Positions 8,229-15,145 of a stretch of DNA of 24,300 bases are shown piece after piece. Each line of letters starts with the position of its first letter. Position 1 is the stretch's first letter. The notes below the pieces were generated by a model, which searched no databases, was not told where the DNA came from, and saw only the letters and a list, made by a program, of their open reading frames with translations. The stretch is taken from NCBI GenBank assembly GCA_036275365.1, contig DASUDX010000101.1, positions 1 to 24,300 of the forward strand, given 5' to 3'. Source of the stretch: DASUDX01 sp036275365 (lineage in GTDB: Bacteria > Pseudomonadota > Gammaproteobacteria > Nevskiales > Nevskiaceae). The position numbers were made by a program, and so were the translations under genes.

Positions 8229-10219
8229 CGATTCGTGCCCAGGTTCTGCTGGCCGGCATCACCTCGGTACTGGTGGCTCTCGCCCTGCTGCTGACCCAGG
8301 TCGTTCGCTCGCAGGAACGCGCCGAGGAAAAGCAGGACCAGCAGTTCACCGACGCGCTCCAGAGAGGCCTTTCGCAGTCCCGGCTGCTGGCGGTGGAAAC
8401 CGCCCTGTATCAGGAGCCGCGGGCGATCCGTCAGTGGGAGGAAACCCAGCAGGCTCTGCGGATACGGCTGCAGCAGGCACCGGCGCGGGGTCCGGAGTGG
8501 GCAAGCCTGTTGCAGGAGGTCACCCAGTACAACGACAGCCTGGCGGTGCTCTACGCGCGCCTGCGTGAGCCACGCGGGGCGATGTCCATCGAGGACTACG
8601 ATGCCCTGCAGGCAAGGACGGTGAGCAGCATCATGGTGGTCTCGCACCAGCTCTTCGATCTGGCCGGACGGCTGATCCAGCTGCGCCGTGACTGGATGCA
8701 GACCCGTACCCAGCGCAGCGAGCGCCTGAGCTACCTGATCCTGATGGTGCTGATGGGCAACATCGCCCTGCTGCTGGGCCTGATCTACCGCCAGGTGCTG
8801 ACGCCGCTGGCGCAGCTGCGCACCGGTGTGGCCCGGGTGGCGGCGGGGGATCTCGCCTACCGGGTCGATCTCGCCGCCAGCGGCGAGGTGGGTGCGCTGG
8901 CGCAGGGCTTCGATCGGATGACCGCCCAGCTGCAACGCTCCAGCCAGGGGCTGCAGACCGAGATCCAGGAGCGCGAGCAGGCCCAGGCGGCGCTGGAGCA
9001 GGCCAACCGCGAGCTGCTGCAGGCGCTCGCGCGCGCCGAGGCGGCCAATCTGGCCAAGAGCGATTTCCTCGCCCGCATGAGCCACGAGATCCGCACCCCG
9101 ATGAACGGCCTGATCGGCATGACCGAGCTTGCCCTGCGCACCTCGCTGACCCCGCAGCAGCGCGGCTATCTGCAGCAGGTGCGCGAGTCCGGGGACGCCC
9201 TGCTGGCGATCGTCAACGAGGTGCTCGACTTCGCCCGCATCGAGGCCGGCCAGATGGCGGTGACCGAGGAGGTGTTCAACCCGGCCGACTGGCTGCAGCG
9301 CATCAGCCGGCCGTTCCGCGTGCTGGCGGAGCAGAAGGGTCTGGGGCTCACCCTCGAGGGCCAGGCCGGCCTGCCGGCGCGGGTCGCCGGCGATCCCGGC
9401 CGCCTCGGCCAGGTGCTGGCCAATCTGCTCGGCAACGCGATCAAGTTCACCGACCGTGGCGCGATCGTGATCAAGGTCGACTGGCTCGCCGCCGCGCCTG
9501 CGGCCGCCACCCTGCCACGGCTGCGGCTGCAGGTCTGCGACAGCGGCATCGGCATCGCCGAGGCCGATCAGCAGCGCATCTTCGAGGCCTTCACCCAGGT
9601 CGATGGCAGCAGCACCCGCCGCCACGGCGGCACCGGCCTGGGTCTGGCCATCTGCCGGCGTCTGCTCGATCTGATGCGGGGCAGCATCCGGGTGCACAGC
9701 AGGCTGGGCGAGGGCAGCTGCTTCGTGGTCGAGGTGCCGCTGTCGGATGCCGCCCCCGCCACCGCATCGCCGCAGCCGGTTGAGCCGTCGCGCCCGGCGC
9801 CGCCGTCGCGGCGATCGCTGCAGGTCCTGCTGGCCGAGGATCATCCGGTCAACCAGCAGCTGGCGCTGGAGATTCTGCGCGGCGCCGGTCACCGGGTGGA
9901 ACTGGCGGAGGATGGCGAGGCGGCGTTCCGCGCCTATCAGCGGGCGGCCTTCGATGTGGTGCTGGTCGATCTCGGCATGCCCGGCCAGGACGGCTACCAG
10001 CTGGCCCGCGCCATCCGCCGGCTCGAGGCCAGCGAGCAGCGGCCACCGGCGCGGCTGCTGGCGGTCACCGCCCACGCGCTGGCCGAGACCCGCCAGCGCT
10101 GCCGGGAGGCGGGCCTCGACGATCATCTGGCCAAGCCCTACCGGCCGGACCAGCTGCTGGCCCTGCTGGAGGGACCGGCCGCCTCGCCGCGGAGTCCGGC
10201 CGCGCCGGTGCCGGCCTGA
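8225..10219 (+). CDS. Hybrid sensor histidine kinase with C-terminal receiver domain
   Basis: A 664-residue inner-membrane sensor. Membrane helix 1 is at about 8-27, then a helical periplasmic sensor of about 140 residues (28-168), helix 2 at about 169-192, a HAMP domain to about 245, and a coiled coil to about 275. HisKA follows with the phospho-acceptor H287 in MSHEIRTPMNG. The ATPase domain has N404 in the N box, DSGIG at 439-443 and a HGGTGLGLAI G2 box. After a Pro/Ala linker comes a receiver domain with the acidic pair E538/D539, phospho-acceptor D582 and K637. There is no HPt or DNA-binding output domain, so phosphate presumably passes to a partner encoded elsewhere. It is translationally coupled (ATGA) to the solute-binding protein, which probably signals to the periplasmic domain. 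Confidence 0.95.
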   Translation: MTIRAQVLLAGITSVLVALALLLTQVVRSQERAEEKQDQQFTDALQRGLSQSRLLAVETALYQEPRAIRQWEETQQALRIRLQQAPARGPEWASLLQEVTQYNDSLAVLYARLREPRGAMSIEDYDALQARTVSSIMVVSHQLFDLAGRLIQLRRDWMQTRTQRSERLSYLILMVLMGNIALLLGLIYRQVLTPLAQLRTGVARVAAGDLAYRVDLAASGEVGALAQGFDRMTAQLQRSSQGLQTEIQEREQAQAALEQANRELLQALARAEAANLAKSDFLARMSHEIRTPMNGLIGMTELALRTSLTPQQRGYLQQVRESGDALLAIVNEVLDFARIEAGQMAVTEEVFNPADWLQRISRPFRVLAEQKGLGLTLEGQAGLPARVAGDPGRLGQVLANLLGNAIKFTDRGAIVIKVDWLAAAPAAATLPRLRLQVCDSGIGIAEADQQRIFEAFTQVDGSSTRRHGGTGLGLAICRRLLDLMRGSIRVHSRLGEGSCFVVEVPLSDAAPATASPQPVEPSRPAPPSRRSLQVLLAEDHPVNQQLALEILRGAGHRVELAEDGEAAFRAYQRAAFDVVLVDLGMPGQDGYQLARAIRRLEASEQRPPARLLAVTAHALAETRQRCREAGLDDHLAKPYRPDQLLALLEGPAASPRSPAAPVPA

Positions 10220-10230
10220 GCCTCAGGCCG
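10212..10230. terminator. Perfect 19-base palindrome spanning both convergent stop codons
   Basis: CGGCCTGAG-C-CTCAGGCCG: nine-base arms around one central base. The left arm holds the stop of the hybrid kinase gene (TGA at 10217-10219) and the right arm the stop of the ATPase gene (TCA at 10223-10225, read on the minus strand). As RNA it would form an eight-pair stem with a three-base loop in either direction. There is no T tract, so classic intrinsic termination is doubtful; it may limit read-through or protect 3' ends. Confidence 0.45.
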
Positions 10231-12007
10231 CGTCCGGATCCGCCGAGGGGGCGTTGCGCAGCACCTCGTCGATGCTGGTCAGGCCCTCGGCCACCGCGCG
10301 CGCGCCGGCCTGGCGCAGCGGCACCAGCCCATCGCGCAGGGCCTGGCGGCGCAGCTCGCTGATCTCGCCGCCGCGGTCGATGCGCGCCTTCAGCGCCGGG
10401 CTCAGCGGCAGGATCTCGTAGAGCCCGACGCGGCCGAGATAGCCGGTCTCCCGGCATTCCAGGCAGCCGGCCGGTCCGTGGACCTGCGCGGGCAGGGGCA
10501 GCGGTCCGGCGATCTCGGCCCACTCGGCGGGATCCGGTGCGGCGGGTCGCCGGCAGTGCGGACAGAGCTTGCGCACCAGCCGCTGGGCCAGCACGCCGAG
10601 CAGGGTGGCCTTGATCAGATAGGGGGCGACGCCCAGATCCAGCAGCCGGGTGATCGCGCTGGGGGCGTCATTGGTGTGCAGGGTGGAGAGCACCAGATGG
10701 CCGGTGAGCGCCGCCTGCACGGCGTTCTCGGCCGTCTCCAGATCGCGGATCTCGCCGACCATGATGATGTCCGGGTCCTGGCGCAGCAGGGCGCGCAGAC
10801 CGGCGGCGAAATCGAGATCGATCGCCGGCTGGACCTGCATCTGGTTGAAGGCCGGCTCCACCAGCTCGATCGGATCCTCGATGGTGCAGACATTGATCTC
10901 CGGCGTGGCGAGCTGGCGCAGGCTGGAGTAAAGCGTGGTGGTCTTGCCGGAGCCGGTGGGGCCGGTCACCAGCAGGATGCCGGTGGGCTGGCGGATCAGC
11001 GTCTCCCAGCGCTGGCGATCCGCCGGGGTGAAGCCGAGCGCGGCGAAATCCTTGACCAGCACCTCCGGATCGAAGATGCGCAGCACCAGCTTCTCGCCGA
11101 AGGCGGTGGGCAGCGAGGAGGCGCGCAGCTCCACCTCCTTGCCGGCCGGGCTGCGGGTCTTGATCCGCCCGTCCTGGGGCCGCCGCTTCTCCGCCACATC
11201 CATGCGCGCCAGGATCTTCAGCCGGCTGGTGACCGCCGCGCCGACGCTGGCCGGCATCTGGTACACCTCGTGGAGCACCCCGTCGATGCGGAAACGCAGG
11301 TTGGCGGTTTCCCGCCGGGGCTCGAAATGGATGTCGCTGGCGCGGGACTCGAAGGCATAGCTGAGCAGCCAGTCGACGATCGCCACCACATGCTGGTCAT
11401 CGGCGGTGAGGCGGCCGTTGCGGCCCATCTCCAGCAGCTGCTCGAGGTTCTGCACGCCGCCGAAGCCGACCTGGGCGCGGTCGCTCTGGGCCTGGCGCAC
11501 GGAGCGGGCCAGGGCGTAGAACTCGACCAGATAGCGCTCGATGTCGGCCGGGTTGGCCACCACCCGCTGGATCTTCTGCTTGAGTGCCGGGGCGAGGTCG
11601 CGCTCCCAGTCACGCTGCCAGGGCTGGGCGGTGGCCACCACCAGCTCGCCAGCGGTCAGCCGCAGCGGCAGGATCTTGGCCCGCGCGGCATAGGCATAGG
11701 GCACCGCGGTGGTGACCCGGGCCACATCGATCGACAGCGGGTCGATCCGCACATAGGGCAGCTCGGCCAGCTGGGCCAGCCACTGGCTCAGCGTCTCGGC
11801 CTGCAGCTTGCGCGCCGGCTCACGGGCATCGGGCAGGCCCAGATCGGCGATCTGCAGCAGCGGGTGGCGGGCATCACGCGGGTTCAGGCGGGTCAGCGCC
11901 ACCCGGGCCTCGGCGGCGGCCAGCCAGCCCGCCGCCACCAGGCGCTCGAGCAGATCCGGGCCGGTGAGCAGGCGATCACCGGCGGGCAGGGGCGCGGGCG
12001 AGGTCAT
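10223..12007 (-). CDS. GspE/PilB-family secretion or pilus assembly ATPase (stand-alone)
   Basis: A 594-residue hexameric cytoplasmic ATPase of the type II secretion/type IV pilus family. The N-terminal regulatory domain covers about 40-180. The catalytic core has Walker A GPTGSGKT (349-356, K355), an Asp box TIEDPIE, Walker B DIIMVGEIRD and a His box STLHTNDA. A tetracysteine zinc motif is formed by C482/C485 and C515/C518, typical of GspE, PilB and MshE and absent from retraction ATPases (PilT), so this is an assembly-type enzyme. No other gsp, pil or msh gene is in the window, so its machine must be encoded elsewhere. The start at 12007 is supported by a promoter-like TAGCCT exactly six bases before the ATG, implying a leaderless mRNA. 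A specific gene name is not justified. Confidence 0.93.
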   Translation of the reverse strand: MTSPAPLPAGDRLLTGPDLLERLVAAGWLAAAEARVALTRLNPRDARHPLLQIADLGLPDAREPARKLQAETLSQWLAQLAELPYVRIDPLSIDVARVTTAVPYAYAARAKILPLRLTAGELVVATAQPWQRDWERDLAPALKQKIQRVVANPADIERYLVEFYALARSVRQAQSDRAQVGFGGVQNLEQLLEMGRNGRLTADDQHVVAIVDWLLSYAFESRASDIHFEPRRETANLRFRIDGVLHEVYQMPASVGAAVTSRLKILARMDVAEKRRPQDGRIKTRSPAGKEVELRASSLPTAFGEKLVLRIFDPEVLVKDFAALGFTPADRQRWETLIRQPTGILLVTGPTGSGKTTTLYSSLRQLATPEINVCTIEDPIELVEPAFNQMQVQPAIDLDFAAGLRALLRQDPDIIMVGEIRDLETAENAVQAALTGHLVLSTLHTNDAPSAITRLLDLGVAPYLIKATLLGVLAQRLVRKLCPHCRRPAAPDPAEWAEIAGPLPLPAQVHGPAGCLECRETGYLGRVGLYEILPLSPALKARIDRGGEISELRRQALRDGLVPLRQAGARAVAEGLTSIDEVLRNAPSADPDAA

Positions 12008-12022
12008 GGACCAAGGCTAGCA
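12005..12022 (-). promoter_or_regulatory. Extended -10 element with leaderless start of the GspE-type gene
   Basis: Read on the minus strand the sequence is TGCTAGCCTTGGTCCATG. The hexamer TAGCCT (12014-12019) with a preceding TGC is six bases before the ATG, which places transcription start at or next to the A of the ATG. No ribosome-binding site is possible. No clear -35 box is seen. The same block is found before the LysM lipoprotein gene. Confidence 0.5.
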
Positions 12023-12055
12023 CCGGCCGCGGTAGGCAGGTCGCGGAGGGGCGTG

Positions 12056-12061
12056 GATAAT
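12056..12061 (+). promoter_or_regulatory. Putative -10 box of the lipoprotein operon
   Basis: GATAAT followed by GCAGCC, resembling the GACAAT-(A/G)CGCC blocks before purM and apbC. It lies 49 bases before the chosen ATG at 12111. GAGG at about 12099-12102 could be the ribosome-binding site. No convincing -35 box is visible. Confidence 0.4.
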
Positions 12062-12110
12062 GCAGCCCCGGCCTGCCGGGCCGATGCCCGCCCCCTCGAG
12101 GTACCCACGG

Positions 12111-12644
12111 ATGCCCAACCCGATCCGACCGGCTGCGCTGCTCCTGCTGCTGCTGTCCGGCTGCACCCTGCTGCCGGAGGGCATGCGCGAGCGCCTGCCG
12201 GATCTGGCGATGCCGGATTTCTCCAGCTGGTTCAACCGCGAGAATGCGGTGGAGGTGGCCGAGGTGCGGCGCACCCAGCAGTGTCGCGCGCCCGACGGCC
12301 AGACCCGGGTCCAGCTGCTTGGCGATCAGGCAGCGGTGCAGGCTCTGGTGGCCGAGCGCGGTCTGCGCTGGGATGACGAGGCCGAGCCGCTGGCGGATGC
12401 CCCGCATGCGCTGATCGATCTGGGCCGTCGCGGCACCGAGGGCTACGGGCTGGCGGTGAGCCGCCAGGCCGGGCTCAAGGACGAGATCTTCCTGCTCAAG
12501 GCCACCGTGTTCGAACCCCAGCCCGGGGACGAGCTGCCGCAGAGCCTGAGCAGCCCCTGTGTGCTGGTGCGGCTGCCGGAGCGCCAGTACGCCGAGATCC
12601 GCGTCATCAACCAGGCGGGCCGCGTGCTCGCCCGCAGCCGATGA
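12111..12644 (+). CDS. Predicted lipoprotein, possibly PrcB-like C-terminal domain
   Basis: A 177-residue envelope lipoprotein. The signal peptide is six consecutive leucines followed by the lipobox LSGC, with C18 as the lipidation site. The mature N-terminus (about 19-70) has no recognised fold. The C-terminal half (about 100-170) reads GRRGTEGYGLAVSRQAG, a strand with ATVFEPQPGDELPQSL, SSPCVLVRLP, then a final strand. This resembles the PrcB C-terminal domain seen in several periplasmic proteins, but the match is by eye only. ATG 12111 was chosen over in-frame ATGs at 12060 and 12084 because it opens a canonical lipoprotein signal. It heads a four-gene plus-strand chain; its stop overlaps the next start (ATGA). 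The function is unknown. Confidence 0.75.
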   Translation: MPNPIRPAALLLLLLSGCTLLPEGMRERLPDLAMPDFSSWFNRENAVEVAEVRRTQQCRAPDGQTRVQLLGDQAAVQALVAERGLRWDDEAEPLADAPHALIDLGRRGTEGYGLAVSRQAGLKDEIFLLKATVFEPQPGDELPQSLSSPCVLVRLPERQYAEIRVINQAGRVLARSR

Positions 12645-13081
12645 GCCGCTGGCTGCTGGCCGGTGCCGGCCTGCTGCTGGCCTCTGCCGCGGTGGCCGCG
12701 ACGCCGGCCACCGAGGTGGTGGATCGCTTCCATCAGGCGCTGGAGCGGGGTGACCGCGCCGGCGCCGAGGCGGTGCTGGCCCCCGAGGTGGTGATCTTCG
12801 AGACCGGCTTCGTCACCTCGCTGCGCGAGGACTATCTGGCCGAGGGCTTTCCGCGCGATGCCGAGTTCGCCCGGCAGACCGAGCGGCGCGTGCTGCGGCG
12901 TGAAAGCTGGCAGGACGGCAATGTCGCCTGGGTGCTCTCCACCACGCTCACCGAAGGGCGCTTCGGCGAGGATCGTCTGGCGCTGGAAGGCGCCGAGAGC
13001 GTGATGCTGCGCCGCGACGGCGAGTCCTGGAGGATCATGCATGTGCACTGGTCGGCGCATCCGCGGAGCCCGGCGCCATGA
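12641..13081 (+). CDS. Secreted NTF2-like (SnoaL/DUF4440-type) protein
   Basis: A 146-residue protein with a signal peptide (residues 1-20, LLAGAGLLLASAAVAA, cleavage near ATP). The mature part has the NTF2-like cone-fold pattern: helix ATEVVDRFHQALERGDRAGAEAVL, strand VVIFETGF, then the strand series WVLSTTLTEGRF, AESVMLRR and WRIMHVHWS. The closing WRI..VHWS strand is typical of the DUF4440/SnoaL group, whose members bind small molecules or act as minor enzymes. No catalytic residue can be assigned. It overlaps the preceding lipoprotein gene and the following acyltransferase gene by ATGA, so it is translated as part of the same chain. A periplasmic location is inferred. Confidence 0.8.
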   Translation: MSRWLLAGAGLLLASAAVAATPATEVVDRFHQALERGDRAGAEAVLAPEVVIFETGFVTSLREDYLAEGFPRDAEFARQTERRVLRRESWQDGNVAWVLSTTLTEGRFGEDRLALEGAESVMLRRDGESWRIMHVHWSAHPRSPAP

Positions 13082-13995
13082 CGCCGCTGCTGCCCGCCGG
13101 GCCGCTGCTCGGCACGCTCACCCTGCTGCTGCTGGTCCTCAACACGGTGTTCTGGGCCATCCCCCTGTATGTCCTGGTGCTGGTCAAGCTGGTCACGCCC
13201 CGCGGCGCGCTGCGTGACCGGATCTCGATGCTCGCTTCGGACTGCGCGCAGAACTGGGCGCTGTGCAATGCCTGGGCGGTGGAGCATCTGCTGCGGGTGG
13301 ACCTCGATGTGCGCTTCGAAACCGAGGTGCACCGCCGCGGCCAGTACCTGGTCTGCTGCAATCACCAGAGCTGGAACGACATCACCGTGCTGATGTGTGC
13401 GTTCGGACGGCGGGCGCCCTTCTTCAAGTTCTTCCTCAAGCGCCAGCTGATCTGGGTGCCGGTGCTCGGCCTTGCCTGGTGGGGGCTCGACTACCCCTTC
13501 ATGAGCCGCTACACCCGCCAGCAGATCGAGAAGAACCCGGCGCTCAAGGGCCGTGACCTCGAGGCCACCCGCCGCGCCTGCGAGGCCTTCGCGCGCCAGC
13601 CGGTGCTGGTGCTCAACTTCCTTGAGGGCACCCGCTACACGGCGGCCAAGCATGCCCAGCAGGCCTCGCCCTACCGCCATCTGCTCAAGCCCAAGAGCGG
13701 CGGCTTCGCCTTTGCGCTCGGGGCGATGGGCGAGCGTCTGGACGGCATCCTCGATGTCACCATCGCCTATCCCGACGGCGCCCGCGAGCAGTGGGACTTC
13801 CTCTGCGGGCGGGTGCGCCGGGTGCGGGTGGCGGTGCAGGCCGCGCGCCTGCCCGAGGGACTGCAGGCCCAGCTCAGCGAGGGCGGCTACGACCAGGATC
13901 CGGCGGTGCGCGCCCGCTTCAACCAGTGGATCGCCGAGCTGTGGGCGGCCAAGGACCAGCAGCTGACGCGGATGCTGCAGGGACCGGCGGCATGA
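13078..13995 (+). CDS. YihG-type 1-acylglycerol-3-phosphate acyltransferase family protein
   Basis: A 305-residue inner-membrane enzyme of the PlsC family, which transfers an acyl chain to lysophosphatidic acid or a related acceptor. An N-terminal membrane helix covers about 10-40. The catalytic motif HX4D is NHQSWND with H96 and D101; motif II lies around FFKFFLKRQLIWVPVLG; motif III is NFLEGTR at 180-186. The segments WWGLDYPFMSRYTR and KGRDLEATRRACE closely follow E. coli YihG, and the length fits (YihG is about 310 residues). Start and stop both overlap neighbours by ATGA. The position after a lipoprotein gene and a secreted protein gene suggests an envelope lipid role, but the substrate is not known. 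Confidence 0.92.
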   Translation: MTPLLPAGPLLGTLTLLLLVLNTVFWAIPLYVLVLVKLVTPRGALRDRISMLASDCAQNWALCNAWAVEHLLRVDLDVRFETEVHRRGQYLVCCNHQSWNDITVLMCAFGRRAPFFKFFLKRQLIWVPVLGLAWWGLDYPFMSRYTRQQIEKNPALKGRDLEATRRACEAFARQPVLVLNFLEGTRYTAAKHAQQASPYRHLLKPKSGGFAFALGAMGERLDGILDVTIAYPDGAREQWDFLCGRVRRVRVAVQAARLPEGLQAQLSEGGYDQDPAVRARFNQWIAELWAAKDQQLTRMLQGPAA

Positions 13996-14387
13996 TCAGC
14001 GAGCGCCAGATCGAGCGCTTCGCCGCGGTCTATGCCGAGGCGGTGCTGACCTTCCTCGATGCCGGCGAGGCGCAGTGGCTGCTGTGGGATGGCGAGAGCG
14101 AGGACTTCGACTTCCAGTCGGTCGAGCTGGACCCGCCGCAGACCCCGGTGATGGCCTTTGTCGATGCCAGCTGGACCCAGGTGATCGGCGAGGTGGATGT
14201 GCCGGCCGATCCCGACCATCCCCGCTACGACGCCGAGGCGCTGCGCGCCGCGGTGATGCTCCAGCTCACCGATGAGGGCTATGCCGAGCGGCTGCTCAAG
14301 GGCTTCCAGGAGCGTCTGCAGGCCCTGCGCGAGGGCGAGCCGGCGGAGGCCGAGGACCCCCGCGGCGAGACCGACGACGAGGGCTGA
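13992..14387 (+). CDS. Acidic protein of unknown function
   Basis: A 131-residue predicted cytosolic protein that I do not recognise. It starts at an ATG overlapping the acyltransferase stop (ATGA) with an AGGGA ribosome-binding site upstream, which decides the start over the longer open frame. It is strongly acidic (many Glu/Asp, with a tail EAEDPRGETDDEG), with amphipathic helices at about 1-25 (ERQIERFAAVYAEAVLTFLDAG) and 90-118, and a middle region rich in Trp and Phe (WLLWDGESEDFDFQS). It is last in the four-gene chain and converges on the LysM gene, 15 bases between stops. A partner or chaperone-like role for the acyltransferase is only a guess from position. Confidence 0.75.
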   Translation: MISERQIERFAAVYAEAVLTFLDAGEAQWLLWDGESEDFDFQSVELDPPQTPVMAFVDASWTQVIGEVDVPADPDHPRYDAEALRAAVMLQLTDEGYAERLLKGFQERLQALREGEPAEAEDPRGETDDEG

Positions 14388-14406
14388 GCCCGCCGCCGGT
14401 GCTCAG
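14384..14406. terminator. Inverted repeat carrying both convergent stop codons
   Basis: CTGAGC (14384-14389) and GCTCAG (14401-14406) are perfect complements separated by 11 bases (CCGCCGCCGGT). Each arm holds the stop codon of one of the two converging genes. This is the same layout as at 10212-10230 but with a shorter stem and longer loop, and again no T tract. It is a weak bidirectional terminator candidate. Confidence 0.35.
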
Positions 14407-15065
14407 GGATCGAGCGCCTCCGGCTGACCCACTTCCAGCCGCAGCGCGGCGCGCAGCCGCGACTCGCGCAGCGCGGTGGCGATCTCGTCCAGGGTCGGAT
14501 GGGGCCGCAGGCTCAGGCGCTGGCCCACCCGCAGCCGCTCCGGGTCCGGCAGCTGGGCGCGGTTGGCGTCCCAGATCAGGGGCCACAGCTCGCCATTGGC
14601 GTAGACCTCGGGCCGCGCCGAGATCCGCCACAGGCTGTCCCCGGGCTGGACCGCATAGCGCTGCCGCGCCTGTTCCAGCGCGCGGTTCAAGGGCACCAGC
14701 AGGGCAGCCGCCTCGGCGATCTGGCCGGCGGCCAGCGCCCGCTCGGCCGTCTCGGTGAGGGCCCACTGGGCATCGCTGAGCCCGCTGCGCTGGCGCGCCT
14801 GCCGCAGCGCCTGCTCGGCCTGGGCCCGATCCGCCGGCGGGGGTCGGCGCACGGCGGCCGATGGCCGCGGCGGGAGGGTGGCGGGCGCGGCACTGACCGC
14901 CGCCCGCGCCGGCGCGGTCTCGAGGCCAGGCAGGTCCGGCCGGCGCTCCGTCGTGGCCGGGGCCGGCAGCGGGCCGGGCAGGGCGCAGCCACCGAGGATC
15001 ATCAGCAGCACCAGCGGCACGGCTCGGGCGCGCAACGGACGCGTGAACGGACAGGAACTCGACAT
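14403..15065 (-). CDS. LysM-domain lipoprotein
   Basis: A 220-residue envelope protein. The signal peptide has the hydrophobic core VPLVLLMI and lipobox LGGC, with the lipidated Cys near residue 27. A Pro/Ala-rich spacer covers about 28-75, then a helical repeat-like part at about 76-130 (AEQALRQARQRSGL, ALAAGQIAEAAALL). A LysM domain at about 135-187 (YAVQPGDSLWRIS to LRVGQRLSL) would bind peptidoglycan glycan chains. The short tail is Leu/Arg/Glu-rich. Probably anchored to the outer membrane and touching the wall; the enzymatic partner is unknown. The ATG at 15065 sits exactly six bases after a TAGCCT element, predicting a leaderless transcript. Confidence 0.88.
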   Translation of the reverse strand: MSSSCPFTRPLRARAVPLVLLMILGGCALPGPLPAPATTERRPDLPGLETAPARAAVSAAPATLPPRPSAAVRRPPPADRAQAEQALRQARQRSGLSDAQWALTETAERALAAGQIAEAAALLVPLNRALEQARQRYAVQPGDSLWRISARPEVYANGELWPLIWDANRAQLPDPERLRVGQRLSLRPHPTLDEIATALRESRLRAALRLEVGQPEALDP

Positions 15066-15099
15066 GAGCCGAGGCTAGCAGCGCCGCCGCTGCCGGCAA
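15063..15099 (-). promoter_or_regulatory. Promoter with leaderless start of the LysM lipoprotein gene
   Basis: Minus-strand TTGCCG (-35 candidate, 15094-15099), 16 bases, then TAGCCT (-10, 15072-15077) preceded by TGC, then six bases to the ATG at 15065. The stretch TGCTAGCCTCGGCTCATG differs from the GspE-type gene's block at only 3 of 18 positions. Transcription start is expected at the ATG. Confidence 0.55.
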
Positions 15100-15112
15100 A
15101 CCCGCCAGCGCG

Positions 15113-15118
15113 TACGCT
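15113..15118 (+). promoter_or_regulatory. Putative -10 box of the wrbA-type gene
   Basis: TACGCT lies 27 bases before the ATG at 15146, about the same spacing as the GACAAT boxes before purM and apbC (26 bases). A weak -35 match CTGCCG occurs at 15090-15095 with a 17-base spacer. No Shine-Dalgarno site is seen before this start. Confidence 0.3.
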
Positions 15119-15145
15119 GCGAGGGCTGATCGACTGCCTCCCGTC

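Noticed and set aside
8144..10126. Open minus-strand frame of about 660 codons opposite the hybrid kinase gene
   Set aside because: It is antisense to a gene with clear HisKA, ATPase and receiver motifs, and its own translation is low-complexity (Leu/Gln/His/Arg-rich).
10478..12376. Open plus-strand frame of about 630 codons opposite the GspE-type gene
   Set aside because: It is the shadow of a protein with Walker and tetracysteine motifs, and it runs through the neighbouring promoter and lipoprotein start in another frame.
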